From Brassica napus (taxonomy: Eukaryota; Streptophyta; Magnoliopsida; Brassicales; Brassicaceae), in NCBI RefSeq assembly GCF_020379485.1, contig NC_063437.1, positions 14,471,726 through 14,535,725 on the forward strand: a stretch of DNA of 64,000 nt, in the 5' to 3' direction. The notes beneath the pieces are model-generated. The model did not search any database. It saw only the letters and a program-made list of their open reading frames with translations, and was not told the origin of the DNA. Within the stretch, counting starts at the first letter, position 1. Each line of letters starts with the position of its first letter. Below, in pieces: positions 21,810 to 34,300 of the stretch. The translations under genes and the position numbers were made by a program.

Positions 21810-24603
21810 TTAAGACCCTACAGGAGCCATGTCTTTACCTTTGGTTGCGGCCGTTGCAGCAGCCGAGGCGGCGGCAGAAGCAGCAGCTGCAGCCGCGGCG
21901 GCTGCAGACGCAGCAGGGCTAGGAGTTGACGGAGGAGGAACAGGCTGGCTCTGCTGCGCAGCAACCTCTTGACGCTTTTTAGTCTGAGGAGAGTTGAGAT
22001 CCGCAAGCAACTCTTTAATCTGCTTCCCAGACATAGTCTCGTTCTGAAGCAAAGCGTTCGCAAGTGCATGCAGCTCTTTATTATAAACCGTGAGGATGTT
22101 TCTCGCGTTGTTATAAGCCTTCTCCAAAAGAAGCTTCACTTCCCTCTCGATGAGAAGCCTCGTCTCCGTGCTCATGCTCTTCCCATTGTCATCATAGTTA
22201 TGCGCCACGAGACCAACCTCTTTGCTCATGCCGAATTTAGTAACCATCGCTCGTGCGAGCTTAGTCGCCTGCTCGAGGTCAGAAGACGCCCCTGAAGTCA
22301 CCTCGCTCTCCCCGAAAATCAACTCTTCTGCGACCCTTCCTCCCATGCAAACATCGAGCCGAGCGAGCATCTGTTTCCTAGAAATGCTGGTCTCGTCTTT
22401 ATCCGGCAGCTGAGAGACCATGCCGAGAGCCATACCGCGTGGCACGATGGTTGCTTTGTGGACTGGAAGAGCACCTTCCGTGTGGATGGCCACGAGGGCG
22501 TGGCCGCCTTCGTGGAAGGCAGTCAGTTTCCTTGACTCCTCGGATATAACTGCCGATTTTCTCTCGCTTCCCATCATGATTCTGTCTTTGGCGAACTCGA
22601 GGTCAGACATCGTCACGTCCTTTGCACCGTCCATTGCAGCTTTCAGAGCTGCAACGTTGACCAGATTGGCCAAGTCAGCTCCGGAGAATCCAGGTGTTCC
22701 TCTTGCTATGATCATTAAATCAACATCTTCAGCCTTAAGTACCTGAAACACACACAAGAGCCATAAACATTTCTTAAGAACTTTTATTTAAATAAATTCA
22801 TAATTTGGAGGCTAAGGCGAATGTTTCATTTGGCTTGGCCCAGTATAATCTAAAGTTTACCTTAGACATGTGAGACTCAAGAATCTGGCGACGACCTTCA
22901 ACATCAGGGTTAGGCACAACAATATGGCGATCAAACCTCCCAGGTCTAACCAATGCCTTATCCAACGACTCAGGGAAGTTTGTTGCAGCCACCACAATGA
23001 TCCCTTCGTTCTGTTTAAACCCATCCAGCTCGACGAGAAGCTGGTTCAACGTCATCTTCATGTACTGCTGGTCCTTGGGGTTACGGCTTCCTCCAATAGC
23101 ATCAATCTCGTCAATAAAGATAATACAAGGGGAGCACTTCTTTCCAGCGGCGAAAAGATCTCTGACCCTTCTGGCTCCGACTCCAACGAACATCTCTTCA
23201 AACTCGCTGCCACTGCAGGAGAAGAAAGGCACTCCAGCTTCTCCGGCGATGGCTCTTGCTAGCATTGTCTTCCCTGTGCCAGGAGGACCAACGAGTAACA
23301 CGCCCTTAGGTAGCTTTCCTCCCAAACGAGTGAATCTCTGTAATTAAAGGAGAGAAAATGGTTACTTCATTGGAATGTTTATTAGTAAGAAGAGGTGTGA
23401 ATTAAATTAACCTTGGGGTCGCGGAGATAATGCACAATCTCCTCTAGCTCAGCTTTTGCTTCATCAACACCCTTTACATCGGCGAATTTGGTGTTTGAGT
23501 CCATACTAGGTTGGACTTCTTCATGCAGACCGAGTCCTAACATATGTAAACCGCAGCTAAATTAGAGAAAAAAATCATCCAAAACAGATACTGTGTCAGA
23601 GAAATGAATACCTTTGCCAATTCCTCGATCCTCGATAAGTGCTCCAGCACCAGAAATAAGCAAGAAACCAACAGCAATAGTCCGGAAAGTACTCCAAAGC
23701 TGTTCTTTGAAGCTACTCCTTTCAGTGGATATGGTATGAATCGGTGCAGCAGCAGTTCCAAGAACACCATCTTTTGTTCCTTTTCCTAAGTTTCTAAATG
23801 CTGCAATGTCTCCAAAACTCTCTTGCTCCTGAGAAGCACCAGCAATACCTAAGAGACAAAACATTAAACTTTTAGTTATTGAAATCAATATGAAACTTAG
23901 GGTCCTTTAGAGAGTGCATACACACACCTCTTTGCAATGTTCGGACGAGCTCACTGTTATCAAGCCTATCAACTTTGACCAAGGCCTTGATATACTCGGT
24001 GAGCGCAGAGGGATTGGAATGCATAGAAGGGCTGCTCTCGAATATTCTGATCACTGCTTCAGGATCGTTTCTGCGGAACAGTTCTCTGAGTTGCGCAACC
24101 TCGTTAAACTCATCTCTTTCACGCACTCTCCGAGCAAAGCTACCAACATAGCTCGATTGAAACCTTGAAGAAGCTCCACCACCACCACCACCTGCTGCAG
24201 CTACATAAACAAAACAAAAAAAAAAACATTTAACATATCAATATATGCTTCTGGAAAAATAGAAAAAAAAGCTGAGTAAAAGAAAAATAAACCTCCAATA
24301 ACTCTTCTAGGAAGAGAAGGGTAAGCTCTAACAAGTAAGCTTTTCAATTCCCGTTCATGGCTCGAAACCTGTCACAGATAATTAATAAGATGAAACTGAT
24401 TTTGCTTTATGTGTTCTCAAGACTACACTTTTCGACATTTTCTTGGTTAAATTTCAAATCACATCAACGAAAGTTTTCGAAGGGCTCTAGGGTTTGCAAA
24501 AAGATCATCAGCTTCTCCGTTACACAACCGATCTAAAATTGACCAAATCCAAAAAAGAGAGGAAAACCAAAAGAACCTTGGTGATGATGCGCCTCCAAGC
24601 CAT
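21810..24603 (-). CDS. FTSH4: FtsH4-type mitochondrial i-AAA protease
   Basis: Seven exons on the minus strand: 24577-24603, 24293-24368, 23928-24200, 23612-23848, 23412-23536, 22861-23337 and 21810-22742. Phases agree; 2148 bp, 715 aa, close to Arabidopsis FTSH4 (about 717). MAWRRIITK and the following Arg/Ser-rich ~60 residues are the mitochondrial presequence. One membrane helix ([18 protein letters not shown]) lies in exon 4. The AAA+ domain has Walker A GPPGTGKT (263-270) and Walker B IIFIDEID (318-325); the zinc site is HEGGH (482-486). The enzyme degrades inner-membrane proteins by ATP-driven unfolding, with its active site in the intermembrane space. The C-terminus has a long alanine-rich tract encoded by GC-rich GCN repeats before KGKDMAP, a feature I recall from the Arabidopsis protein. 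Confidence 0.95.
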
Positions 24604-24782
24604 CGATCGATCAATCAATCAATCTCCTTTTCCCGACCTTGGTTGTGATTGAATGTTTGGAAATCGAACACGAACCTCTTTTCTTAGGTTCGGAAATAAA
24701 AAAACCAATTTTTTTAGTCTTGAAACCGGACAGATACACGTGAGAGGAGGATTTTGGTAAATGACATAAGTGATATAAATCT

Positions 24783-24808
24783 AGTGGGCTTTTCCTTTCG
24801 GCCCACTA
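24783..24808. promoter_or_regulatory. Inverted pair of site II elements in the FTSH4 promoter
   Basis: AGTGGGCT at 24783-24790 and GGCCCACT at 24800-24807 form an inverted pair of TGGGCY site II motifs about 180-200 bp upstream of the FTSH4 ATG. Such elements recur in promoters of nuclear genes for mitochondrial proteins and are bound by TCP factors. Role inferred from motif and location. Confidence 0.5.
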
Positions 24809-25019
24809 AATTTAGAGAGTAGAATCAAATGCTTAAAAGCTCTTGGCTTGACAAGTGTTTGGAGGCTATGTGCTCTGCAAGAGCTCAAGCTCACCTTGCT
24901 TCATCTCTACATTTTCAGACATTCCCCTGAAATAGAGAAACCACTTCAAGCTTGATTTATGGTGTAATTCTCAGCTTCTAGATTGGTGTGTTAAGCTCAG
25001 AGCCATCAAATGATTCTAA

Positions 25020-25179
25020 GACCATCCGCATTGAAGTATCAAGTTCACACGATTTTTGAGAAGAAAAAATATTAAAATAATCAGATTTTAATGAACCGGC
25101 TCGTGCAGGTTCGCCGGAGTGATACCGTCTCGTTACTGTTCCGCGGGTCCCACGACACGTGGCAACCCGCGATAGATTC

Positions 25180-25226
<47 letters not shown>

Positions 25227-25304
25227 GTCAAACGAAAAAAAAATTAAAATAATAAAAAAAAACATTGGAAATCGGGAATCATCAGTTCGCTGCTGCTCAT
25301 GCTC
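25020..25304. mobile_element. Possible Tourist-like MITE
   Basis: TAA copies flank it at 25017-25019 and 25305-25307. The left end is GACCATCCGCATTG and the right end, in reverse, GAGCATGAGCAGC. Both resemble the GAGCATC(T/C)(C/G)CA ends of the better element at 5024. The interior holds a long (TA)n run at about 25183-25213 and a T/A-rich block. End similarity is modest. Confidence 0.45.
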
Positions 25305-26139
25305 TAATGTTGTGATTGGAGATTTGACTTTCAAAGTTTTTAAGGACTTCGTAATGATCTAAATCTCTCAAAGTCCTTAAAAACATTCAAAGCCTCAACT
25401 TCTGGTTTTTCCTTCATGTTTCTTTGCTTTTTATAAAGGGAATTTGCACTAGATGGCTATGAAAGAAAATATAATTAGCTAGATGGATAAGTCACTGTGC
25501 AAATTCTATAAACCCAAATGTACCCTTGTATATCTACCTCTACCCAACTCTCTCTCTTACGTCTCTCTCTTCTCCTTCCTCTTCCTTTCTTCCATGGGAT
25601 TAATGGTGACTTCTCCAGTTTCAGAATCATTGTTGCTCCTTCCCCCACTTCCTGAACACCGCCATCTGCTCTTCCTCTAGATCTGTTTGGTGGAATCCCT
25701 GCCCCCGACCCTCCTGATCCTCTGACCCTCCCGACATGTTCGGCGAATCAGATCTGTCGTCTCCACCTGTCTCTGTTTCATCATAACAGCTGCAAGGTCT
25801 TCTCTTTTTAATTGTACAACAACAGTTTGCTCGGTCTGTTTGCTGCCTGTACCTCTTAGAGTGAAGCTTGTTAGGCATTTGCTTCTCCCTACTGTTGGTT
25901 GCAGATCTTGGATTTATGATTTTGTTTGGGAAAACAACGTTTTTTCCATGTTCTTAAGTTTATTTTCTAAATATATGGTTTATGTGATCCGGTTAAATGA
26001 TTCTATTTGGGATGGAACCTAGATTAGATTTGGATTGCTTGCCTTCAATTTAAGGAACCAGTTACGACAATTACTTCAGGATGAAGATTTTGGTTGCAGA
26101 TCTTTGCTTAACCGAATTACTCAAAATCGCCACGTTTGA

Positions 26140-26380
26140 TGGCCGTATAACGTTTTTCCGGCGACTTTACGGACCTAGGCGGCGCGTTTTCGAACAGGGG
26201 GTATGATGAACCGACATCCCGCGGGCAGACCCGCAAAGCCCATGTACTATGCGGGGCGGGATTGGTCAGCCCTCGACAAGACCGCATCCCGCGCGGGCCT
26301 GTCCCGCTGAGACCCGTTTGAACTGAAGACCGCGGCGGGACGGGACGGGACGGGACGGGAAGACCCAATTGCCATCTCTA
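26140..26380. repeat. GC-rich hAT-like repeat end with (CGGGA)5
   Basis: The right end, read in reverse from 26380, is TAGAGATGGCAATTGGGTC, matching the TAGRGNTGGCAA termini of many plant hAT elements. Next to it is CGGGA repeated five times (26336-26360) and further GC-rich blocks with CCCGC and GCGGG in both orientations. A clear left terminus is missing, so it is probably truncated. No transposase is present. Confidence 0.5.
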
Positions 26381-26847
26381 CACACAATGAAAAGGATATT
26401 ATTGTCATTACACCATCAATCTCCTACCAAATCTGCAAATATGAAAAACTTATGACCATCTGCCTAATTACCGACCACTTTTTGTATATACACCAAAATA
26501 AGCCTTTTATAAAAGCTAGAATTTGTGGTTTTTAGTTTTTTTTCTTTCTAAAACCACAACCATAAAATCCACATTAAATATTTTTGTGAACTCATTAGTT
26601 TAAAAGTGTTGGCATTCAAAGTCCTAAACAATCATAGCCTATTGTCTTGACATTACTGATTATAAAAACTGAGAGTTTCATGTTTAAAAACTAAGAGGAA
26701 AACATCAATTTAATATTTAAATTCATGGTAACCAAAAACTCCAATGTAGTTTTAAGAGAAAGAAAGAAGGAATTAACATACACACACGCACACTATCTCA
26801 CAACACAAAAGACAACAACAAGCTGTTGAAACTTTTCCTCAAACAAT

Positions 26848-28397
26848 TTAACCTCTTCGTGTAGAAACACCAAAAGGTTTGGAGAAATTAGTAACATAGG
26901 AAGGAGGATCCGAGGAGACAGGGCTGCTGCTCTTCAAGTCCCCGGTAAACAATCCAGAGTTGTTCATAAACTGAAACTCATCCATGGACTGCCTCATAAC
27001 ATGGTTAGTCCTCCTCTTAGCCTTTGTTGATTCAGTCATACTCATGTAACTCGGCTTGTTCTTGCTAGAGTTGTCTGAAACAAGTCCAGTGGTTACAGAA
27101 GCAGGTGTGGTTGAACCGGGACTAACATTGAAGTCATAACCAGAACTCGATGATGACATATGAGGAGGAGGTTTTGCAGATACCCGAGTTGTCACATTGT
27201 TTCTTCTAACTTTAACAACCTCAGGTGACTTCAAGTGTTTAGTAGGAGGCGTGGCTGCATCCGTAGCGTCCATAAGTCGAGTCTCCCATGGCCGAGCAGC
27301 CATCCAACGCTCCAACCAACTCCACCCCCAACTATTCTTATCAAACTCTTGACTTTTCAGATAGGAGATTGAACTGTTTGTCTTAAGGTTTGAGCTAGGA
27401 ATCGACCTCCATTGCTGCAACAAAAAAAAAATCAAAAATTCAAATTCATAAAAATGAGATGAATAAAGTTGAAAGAGTTAGTTACCTTTTGAGCAAGAGC
27501 ATAAGCCAAAGCGCGTTCTCTCTTAAAAGCACCATCTTGTCTCTGCTGCAACTTTGTCTTTATATCATCGACCGTTCCTTTCCTATCGCACCAACCTTCC
27601 TGAGAGAATATTATCAAATTCAAAAACAACAAATTAAACATTTTTTTTCAAAAAAAAAAAAGGATGAAAAAGAGTCAAAGACCTCGACTTCTTTCAAGAG
27701 ATCAGATTTGCTTCTGTGTTCATCTAAAAGCTTTTGAACAGCTTGTCCTTGTACAGTCATCCTCACGCGACGAGCTCTCACACGTGCCTGAACTCGAACC
27801 AGAGCTTGCATGCACCTTAGAGTCACAGCAGCTTGTTTCCTCACTTGCCTCCCTCTCACTAAAGCTTGTAGCCTCACTATCCCTTTCAACGCCCTCAACG
27901 CTCTTCTCGCCTGATAAAACGAACAAAATCAAATCCTAAAGTCTCAAAAATTAATTGTTCTCTCAGTAACATTCTATTAAACATTCAAATTTAAAAAAAA
28001 AAATCATTTCTAATAAACACAAAGCTTTGAACTCACCAAGAAACCACGAAAAGCGGTTTGGATTCTGATAGCAGCCCATTCTTCTCTAACGGCTTTGAAG
28101 TCTTTAGGAGGAGCCCTGAGCACAGTTGCAACAGCTGCAGAGTAAGAAACCGAATCAGACCGCCCGTGTCGGATTCCCTTCCAAGGCGAGGCTAAATCCC
28201 CTGAAGGACTCCTCCATAGCTTCCACTTCTTGTTTTTTCCACTACTACCCTTTTCCTGTAAACAAACAAAATATTCTTAATTAAGCTTTTCTATGAGAGG
28301 AAAACTAACAGTTAATTAAGCTCTTTCTTACAGATTCATTTTTCTCTGGCTTCTTGAGACCCATGATTGACTTAACCCATTTTCCTGAAGCACCCAT
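26848..28397 (-). CDS. IQD6: IQ67-domain calmodulin-binding protein, IQD6 type
   Basis: Five exons on the minus strand: 28332-28397, 28037-28255, 27683-27910, 27486-27599 and 26848-27414. All junctions are in phase 0; 1194 bp, 397 aa. [16 protein letters not shown] is the typical basic IQD N-terminus. The IQ67 domain runs over about residues 80-150: [23 protein letters not shown], then [15 protein letters not shown] and [16 protein letters not shown], with an intron splitting the first IQ motif after GFL, the conserved IQD intron position. A basic [12 protein letters not shown] block and Ser/Pro-rich tail follow, ending in a conserved DEF box region. IQD proteins bind calmodulin and act as scaffolds at microtubules, membrane and nucleus; the protein is very basic. 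Identity as IQD6 rests on similarity and gene order recalled from Arabidopsis. Confidence 0.9.
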
Positions 28398-29906
28398 CTA
28401 TAGTCGTAGATTGCAAAAAAGGTTTTGGCTCGAATTCGTAGACAAACAACAACACCTGAGATTTATTTTTTCAGGTTTTTAGTAGAAAGTCTGAGAGGGA
28501 TAGAGAGAGAGAGAGAGTGAGTGTATTGGAGAACGTGAGCTTGTGGTGGTAATGGAGGGAGTGGTGGGTTAAAGAGACGTTTTTGAAATTTGAACAAACT
28601 TCAAAAATGGACAAGAGAAAAGGTTTATTAATTTTTAAAAATTAAAGTATGCTCGACTCTTTAGGCTTTTGTCTCTGATTGTGTTTCACACTTATGTACC
28701 TTCTCCAGAGTTGCATGCATTAGAAAAATACCATAAAAAGGCACAATATATATATAATATATAGTATTCATTTATTTATAGATTAGGCTTTTTATTCTTC
28801 TTTCTTTTCTACAAGACTCATGACTCATGTAATGCCCTGTTTTGTTTTATTGCTATTATTGTTGTATCATTGGATTCGAAATTTAAACTCCCAAAAATGT
28901 CCCAATCAGATTTGAACACATTATCTTCTATTGTAAAGAAAAACACATTCTCTTTCAAAAGCAATGCCCTTTTGGATTTTGTGATTTGTATGAATCATAT
29001 GACGCATTTAACTAGAACTTGAGTAAAATGAACAAGACTGACACCCTAGTTTATCACATAAGAAATTGTTTTAAAATACTGCATTTTTAGTGTAAATACT
29101 GCATATTTTTTAGTTAATTAGATGGAAAAGATAGATAGAGTGTCTAATTAGATATATAACAAAAGCAAAGTTGAAAGGTGAATTATTCTAGTAATATTAT
29201 GATTTATGTCATTAACTACTGTTTTCTCCTAATAAATTTTGAAATCTTATCTAAAATTTATTCATTTTTATCTTTTTTTCTATTTTGCATAAGAAAATCA
29301 CCTCTTTTTGACCAAAAAAACTAACATTAGAAAATTTTGCAAGAATAAACCAATATTAGAAGAAGATTGAGATAGTTGTCACACCTTACTAACAACTTAA
29401 GAAAAGCCTAAATCCTAAATCAGCCATCAACATTGAAGTTAGACCAGAACATGAACCAAAGACGATTAAAGAGATTAAAAGTCCACGTCAGGTGGTGGAT
29501 GTACTGATGGATTCACATCTTTATTGTTAATATTCAAACAACAAAACTTTGGGATATATGTAACAGTTTAGTTATTTGATCATTTTCTCAGATGGAACAC
29601 TGAAGATTCTCTTTATCAAACAAAAAGCTGTTGAGAGTCAACTTATTAATCAACATTCTTAAATAATAAATTCAGTCTTCAGGTCAAAGATTACACAAAG
29701 TTCTACTAATAAGAACTTCAATTTACAGCCTTGCGGATTTAGCAAACCAAAGGATCCACTACAAATACAAAATGGGAGCTAAGAAGAAATAAACTTTTAT
29801 TTGACATGAATTAAAGAACAAAGGATGTGAGAATTAATAAAGCCTTTTCTCACACCTTAAAAGTCATAAGACTCGTTTATTGTGGAACCAATTTAACAGC
29901 AAAAGC
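28398..29906. other. Spacer with IQD6 leader and promoter and IQM4 3' UTR
   Basis: The part next to IQD6 carries a GA microsatellite (about 28502-28525), probably in the leader or core promoter. Farther right the sequence is AT-rich, with no coding signal or repeat boundary that I can define. The final ~250 bp adjoin the IQM4 stop codon. Confidence 0.5.
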
Positions 29907-31952
29907 CTAGCAGTTCACCTGAACTCTAGGGCTTGGTATTCCCATGTATGCTAAGCGTGGAGAGAGTCTTACTCTAGGACTAGGCCTTGGTGAAGGAATT
30001 GGACCGTATGGTGAGGGGAAACGTGCAGAAGCAGGCGAAATCCGAGGAGACAAGCTGACTTGTTCAAATGCTTGTGACTGCAGCTCCATGGGATAATCTC
30101 TAACACACCCAATTCTTGGACCAACTCCACTGTTCCATTTGCAAGATAGCCTCTTCGACAGCTCGAACACCGGTCTTTGTGTCTCTTTCTCTTCTTCTTC
30201 TTTGTCCTCTGTAATGTTGGTTTCCACATGTTTATTTTCTGTTTCATCTTCTTTTGTTTCTTCTTCGTATTTGAACGACGAATATTCCTCATTCACAGTG
30301 CACCTCTACATTCAGATTTATAGCTTAGTGATCATTCTTAAGATTTTAGCATTTATTATGTGATAGAAATTTTGTTTTCCTTACCTTAACATTGGTGAGA
30401 TCAACATTGTTCTCTTCCAGGAAACTTATGAACTCCTTGAAGTTGTCTTCTGTTGGTAGGTAGTGTCCACTGTACGGCCATATAGCCTCGAGGACACCGT
30501 CGCGGGCGACCAATCTTCCTGCAGCTGTTGTGGCGCCGCCAGATAAGAAACTAGAGTGCTGGAAAACGCCTTTCTTCTTCTGACCTACGTACAAGGTTCT
30601 AGTGGTGCTAAGTACGAAGATCGTCTTGGATTCTTCTGTTGAACTGATCAGAGTCATGTTCTGTTTGTACATTAGTCTCCCATCCTCTACTATCACCTCG
30701 TATGCTTCTCTCTCCATCTGCAAGTTGACGAATGAGTTAGATAAAAAGTAGGTATGCTGGAGTACTTTTTAGTTGTAGGAGAAAGAAAAAAAGAACTCAC
30801 AGGTCCGAGATATTTAATGCATTGTTTTTGTAGAACATTTCTTGGGTGGTGTTCAAGATTCACGTCTTTTCCATCGCCAACGTCCAACCTTTAGTTTCAA
30901 GTAATAGGAAACATAGTTTAGAACATATCCATAACTATAGAAAGAGATAAAAAAAAAAGAGTGTGTTATATAGCCTAGGACTGACCAGTAGAAGAATGGT
31001 TGTGCACTCATGCTTGCTGACCAGACATCGTAATAGAAGTGCAAGTTGTGTCCATAACGATGGCGTGGGTCAATCTGTAAACGCAGAAAAGACACAACTT
31101 TAGATTAAATCCAAAAAAGGTTGAAGATTTGTTTCATTTCCAGATATATTTTTGTAGAGACTTACAGCTTCAAGCCAATGCTGAAGAGCTAACTTCTGAG
31201 CTTTTTCATCTTTTGACAAGCCTTTTCCAACCTTAGCAGCTCGTGTTCTAGCTCGTGCCCACTTCGAAACAGCTGTTTCATGTTTCTCCTCTTCAAAGAA
31301 GGAAACCGAGCTCAGTTTCAGAGCTGCAGAATCCAGAGTCTTCCACCTATTTAAACATTAAAAAAAAAAAAATCAACAACTTGAAACGCATTATTAACTG
31401 AAGCTAAGATAAAAACAAATATTCTTACTAAATAATGCAGATAGAATATTTCTAAACTCAAATGACTCACCAGAGCTCCTCAACCACAACCGCGCAATCC
31501 GCTAGGTTCCTTCTCGTCCGGTAACTCTTGTACACCTTCTGTAGCGTAGTTGCAGCTGCGTCAAGCTCCGCGAGTGGTCTTGGGGAGAAGAACACAAAAG
31601 GCTCAGGGGGAGTAATCGTGGGCTTCGTTATTTGGATTCTCTCGCAGGTTCGTCCGTTCAAACTGTTGCGTTTAGGCTTCTTCACGTCGACAACTTGATC
31701 ATCTGCCTGGTTCGTCGTTGGCTCAGTCTTGGCTTCTGTTGGAATCTCCCAGCTGTTGAAGCTCAGTGACCTCTCCATACCGGCGGCCTTTGGAGAGTTT
31801 TCCGGCGCCTCACTCTTGAAACTGTTGGTTCTTGATGTCAAGCCGAAGGATCTGACTCCAAGAAAACTCTCGACGGGGTTCTTGAAACTGAAGAACTGGT
31901 TTGACAAAACTTCTTTACAAGCAGACACGAGAAGTGAAAGAGAAAGCCCCAT
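29907..31952 (-). CDS. IQM4: IQM-family calmodulin-binding protein, IQM4 type
   Basis: Six coding exons on the minus strand: 31471-31952, 31166-31346, 30986-31074, 30801-30888, 30385-30717 and 29907-30305. Phases agree; 1572 bp, 523 aa. I chose the ATG at 31950-31952 because MGLSLSLL begins right after a good CAG acceptor at 31956, implying a leader intron. One IQ motif, [20 protein letters not shown], lies near residue 135. The middle region with [52 protein letters not shown] and QPFFYWLDVGDG is the IQM signature, shared with pea heavy-metal-induced protein 6. The tail is acidic, then Ser/Pro-rich (repeated SPR). IQM proteins bind calmodulin without calcium and work in stress signalling. 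Symbol from similarity and gene order. Confidence 0.9.
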
Positions 31953-32802
31953 TACCTGCACGCACGCAGTCGAATCAAGATCAGTATCAAACGTTGACAA
32001 ACGAATCTTTCTCTAAAGTAATCAACCAACAACTTTCATTTAATATATTATTTTTTACTGAGGTCACTAATATCATCACCAACTCAATTATTGGTGCCAG
32101 CGATAGAGATAAATAAAATCATCTTATCCGGACATTCCAACGAACTTACTAAGAAAAATCCAAACACTATGGACAAAGCAAGATGCAAACATTAATTTTA
32201 ATAATCAGGATATCTAACGTACCTCAAGAATTGCAGAGATACACCAAGAACAAGAAAACTCGTTACCAAAGACTAAAAAAGTCAAGTTCTCTCTCTCTCT
32301 ATCTTCTACTCTAGAGAAAACAAAATGAATACGACTTCCAAGTAGAAGAGTAATAGCTCTATATATACGAAGTTGGATATGCGTAGTAGTGTGTAGTTAG
32401 TTGACGAGTATTAAATGGGGTAAAAAAGACTAAAAGTAGAGTCTTTGTTTTACAAATTGTTGAATATGAGAAAAAGCTTATAGTGAAGAAGATTCAAAGA
32501 TGGTGCGTCTGAAAAACATATTAGTTTTAAAATCATATTGTAGGAACGAAGATTTCATTTTGTTTGTTAACCCATTGTATTGTTACTTTTCCGTAACAAA
32601 ATAACAAAAACATGATAGAAAACGGAGTAGGAGGCCACACAGGGGAACCCACAGGGGACGCAGGGTAATTCAATGGTAGCTTCGCCGAATTTATTATTTA
32701 GAAAAGGACAATTTATTTTGACCAAGAAAAAGAAAAGGACAATTTATTAGTCTACAGTTTACTTTTTCTGGATTTAGTAGTTTCTATCAAATCTTATCTG
32801 AA
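31953..32802. promoter_or_regulatory. IQM4 leader and promoter
   Basis: A leader exon and intron probably occupy about 31955-32335. A TATA box, TATATATA on the minus strand, lies at 32361-32368 after a CTCTCTCT-rich initiator region near 32290-32310. Beyond it the sequence is AT-rich up to the Helitron end at 32803. No other feature is seen. Confidence 0.45.
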
Positions 32803-32999
32803 CTAGATTCGGTGTCGCGGATAACATGTTCAAATTAAGAAAATTTATATTTTTGATTAGTAGTTTTTAATTTAAGAAAGTGTTTGTTAATTTTGTGTGT
32901 CGTAGATTTAACCATAGAGTTTTTGTTTGAATGTGATGCGGCGATCAGTTTTTCTTTTCTAAACAAAAGTAAGTTTGAATAATATATTGTGTTGAGCAA

Positions 33000-33450
33000 T
33001 CAAATTTCATAGGAGAAAAGAGTATTTTTGAGTATTGAGTGGTGTCGTTTGCTATCAGGCTTAGGATAGCAGTTTATTCGTCTTTTAGAAGCGTTGTATG
33101 ATATCAATGTCGGTGTCAAAGTAAAAGTGCGATCCTGATGTGGTTGTGAGTGATAGTTTTCCTGTAAAAGTGTAATATTTGTAAGCATTTAGTTTGACAT
33201 AAACTTTTTGTTTAGTTTATTACCTTCATGTAACCTTGGAATGATACTTGTGATGATTACGATTTGGTTTTTCCTGGTAGATATGCGATTTAACTCCCTG
33301 AAATTAGCCGCCTCGTTGTCCCATATGGTTAGACGTACCATTTTGGATCTACAAAAAATTATTGTATTATATATTTATTGCTTAAAACAAATATTATTTA
33401 ATAAAATGTTAGTACCTGTGTAAACGCAATCCATTCCAATCCAAAGAGAA
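33000..33450 (-). pseudogene. RPA-like OB-fold relic inside the Helitron
   Basis: The minus-strand frame contains VRLTIWDNEAANFRELN followed by QIVIITSIIPRLHEG, a good match to the single-strand-DNA-binding OB fold of RPA70 (typical: LWDxxAxxF...PVIVITSxxxRxxxG). Stops interrupt it and no full domain remains. Some plant autonomous Helitrons encode RPA-like proteins beside the Rep/helicase, and the location next to helicase sequence suggests that origin. Confidence 0.5.
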
Positions 33451-33706
33451 CGTTATCCAGTTCACACAGTTCAAAACTAAATAGTTTGACAGTATAAATA
33501 AGTAATTGTCCAAAGGAAATAGAGTTTGGTAGCTAACGAAAAGGAATAAAAATAAGATAAGACGTAGAGGATGTCTGCGAAGTATATTGTGAATGGTCTT
33601 GTAGAGATGGCATTTTCTATGGCGAGCGGGCCTATTATTATAAAAGAATTTTGTTAGTACAGATTCATTATTGAGTTCGGAGAGTTTTGGTCGACAGACT
33701 TACTGG

Positions 33707-34300
33707 TTACTTGCATCTTATGGTATAGAAATTTGTTCGTGATTTCGAGGAATCTGCTCTGGGTGAGCATCTGATCGTGATTCTGGGAAAGAGAGAAAGT
33801 AATTTAGTATTTTTGGATTGTGTTGTGAATTGTGTTGCAAAATAATATTTTTTAGGGGAGCGAGGTAGACCGTTGTATATTTCTTTGTAGATTATGTTTT
33901 TAACCCTTCCTATCTTTTGATTTTTTCCTTGTATAATTTTGAGGTCTGACTGGGTAATAACTCGGTAAAGACCAACATAGAGCTGTCCATGGATGAAAAC
34001 GGGTTGTGGCAAATACAATAGGACACATTTCAAACTCTGGCCCTAACTTTTGTTAATTGTCATTGCGTAACATAGCCTGATTGGAAATTGCCGCCTTTCA
34101 AGGGTGAATGGATGTTTAGTTACTGATTCCGATAGTATGATTCTTGGAAGGTCCACTTTATGTTCAATATGAGAGCCTGTAACTATTTCACCTCTAATAA
34201 CATGCTCACCTAGGTAAAGAACAATCAGACATGTTCCATTGCATAACCCTTTCTTTTGATTTAAATTCCTTAGAAGCATGAAAGGGGCACCCATTTTCAA
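33707..34300 (-). pseudogene. PIF1-like helicase C-terminus relic (Helitron RepHel)
   Basis: Minus strand: KMGAPFMLLRNLNQKKGLCNGT, then RRQFPIRLCYAMTINKS, a TAG stop at 34043-34045 where the family has Gln (NKSQGQSL), and in the same frame LKCVLLYLPQPVFIHGQLYV, then a degraded motif VI (GLYRV for ALSRV) and NIIYKE. This order is the end of PIF1-like helicases such as the Helitron RepHel protein. Upstream helicase motifs and the HUH nuclease are absent. Confidence 0.75.

Larger units (their letters stand above)
24809..26847. other. Spacer with two MITE-type repeats and an unassigned CT-rich stretch
   Basis: No gene is supported. The parts are: a possible Tourist-like MITE (25020-25304) containing a (TA)n run; a CT-rich stretch at about 25530-25900 whose short open frames on both strands match no family I know; a GC-rich hAT-like end at about 26140-26380; and, from 26400 on, AT-rich sequence with the IQD6 3' UTR. 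In the Arabidopsis order I remember, HSFA2 and MAX1 would lie in this interval; I see no trace of either. Confidence 0.5.

Noticed and set aside
25483..25878. Possible short genes in the CT-rich stretch beyond the FTSH4 promoter
   Set aside because: Frames on both strands are short, low in complexity and match no family; kept only as unassigned sequence.
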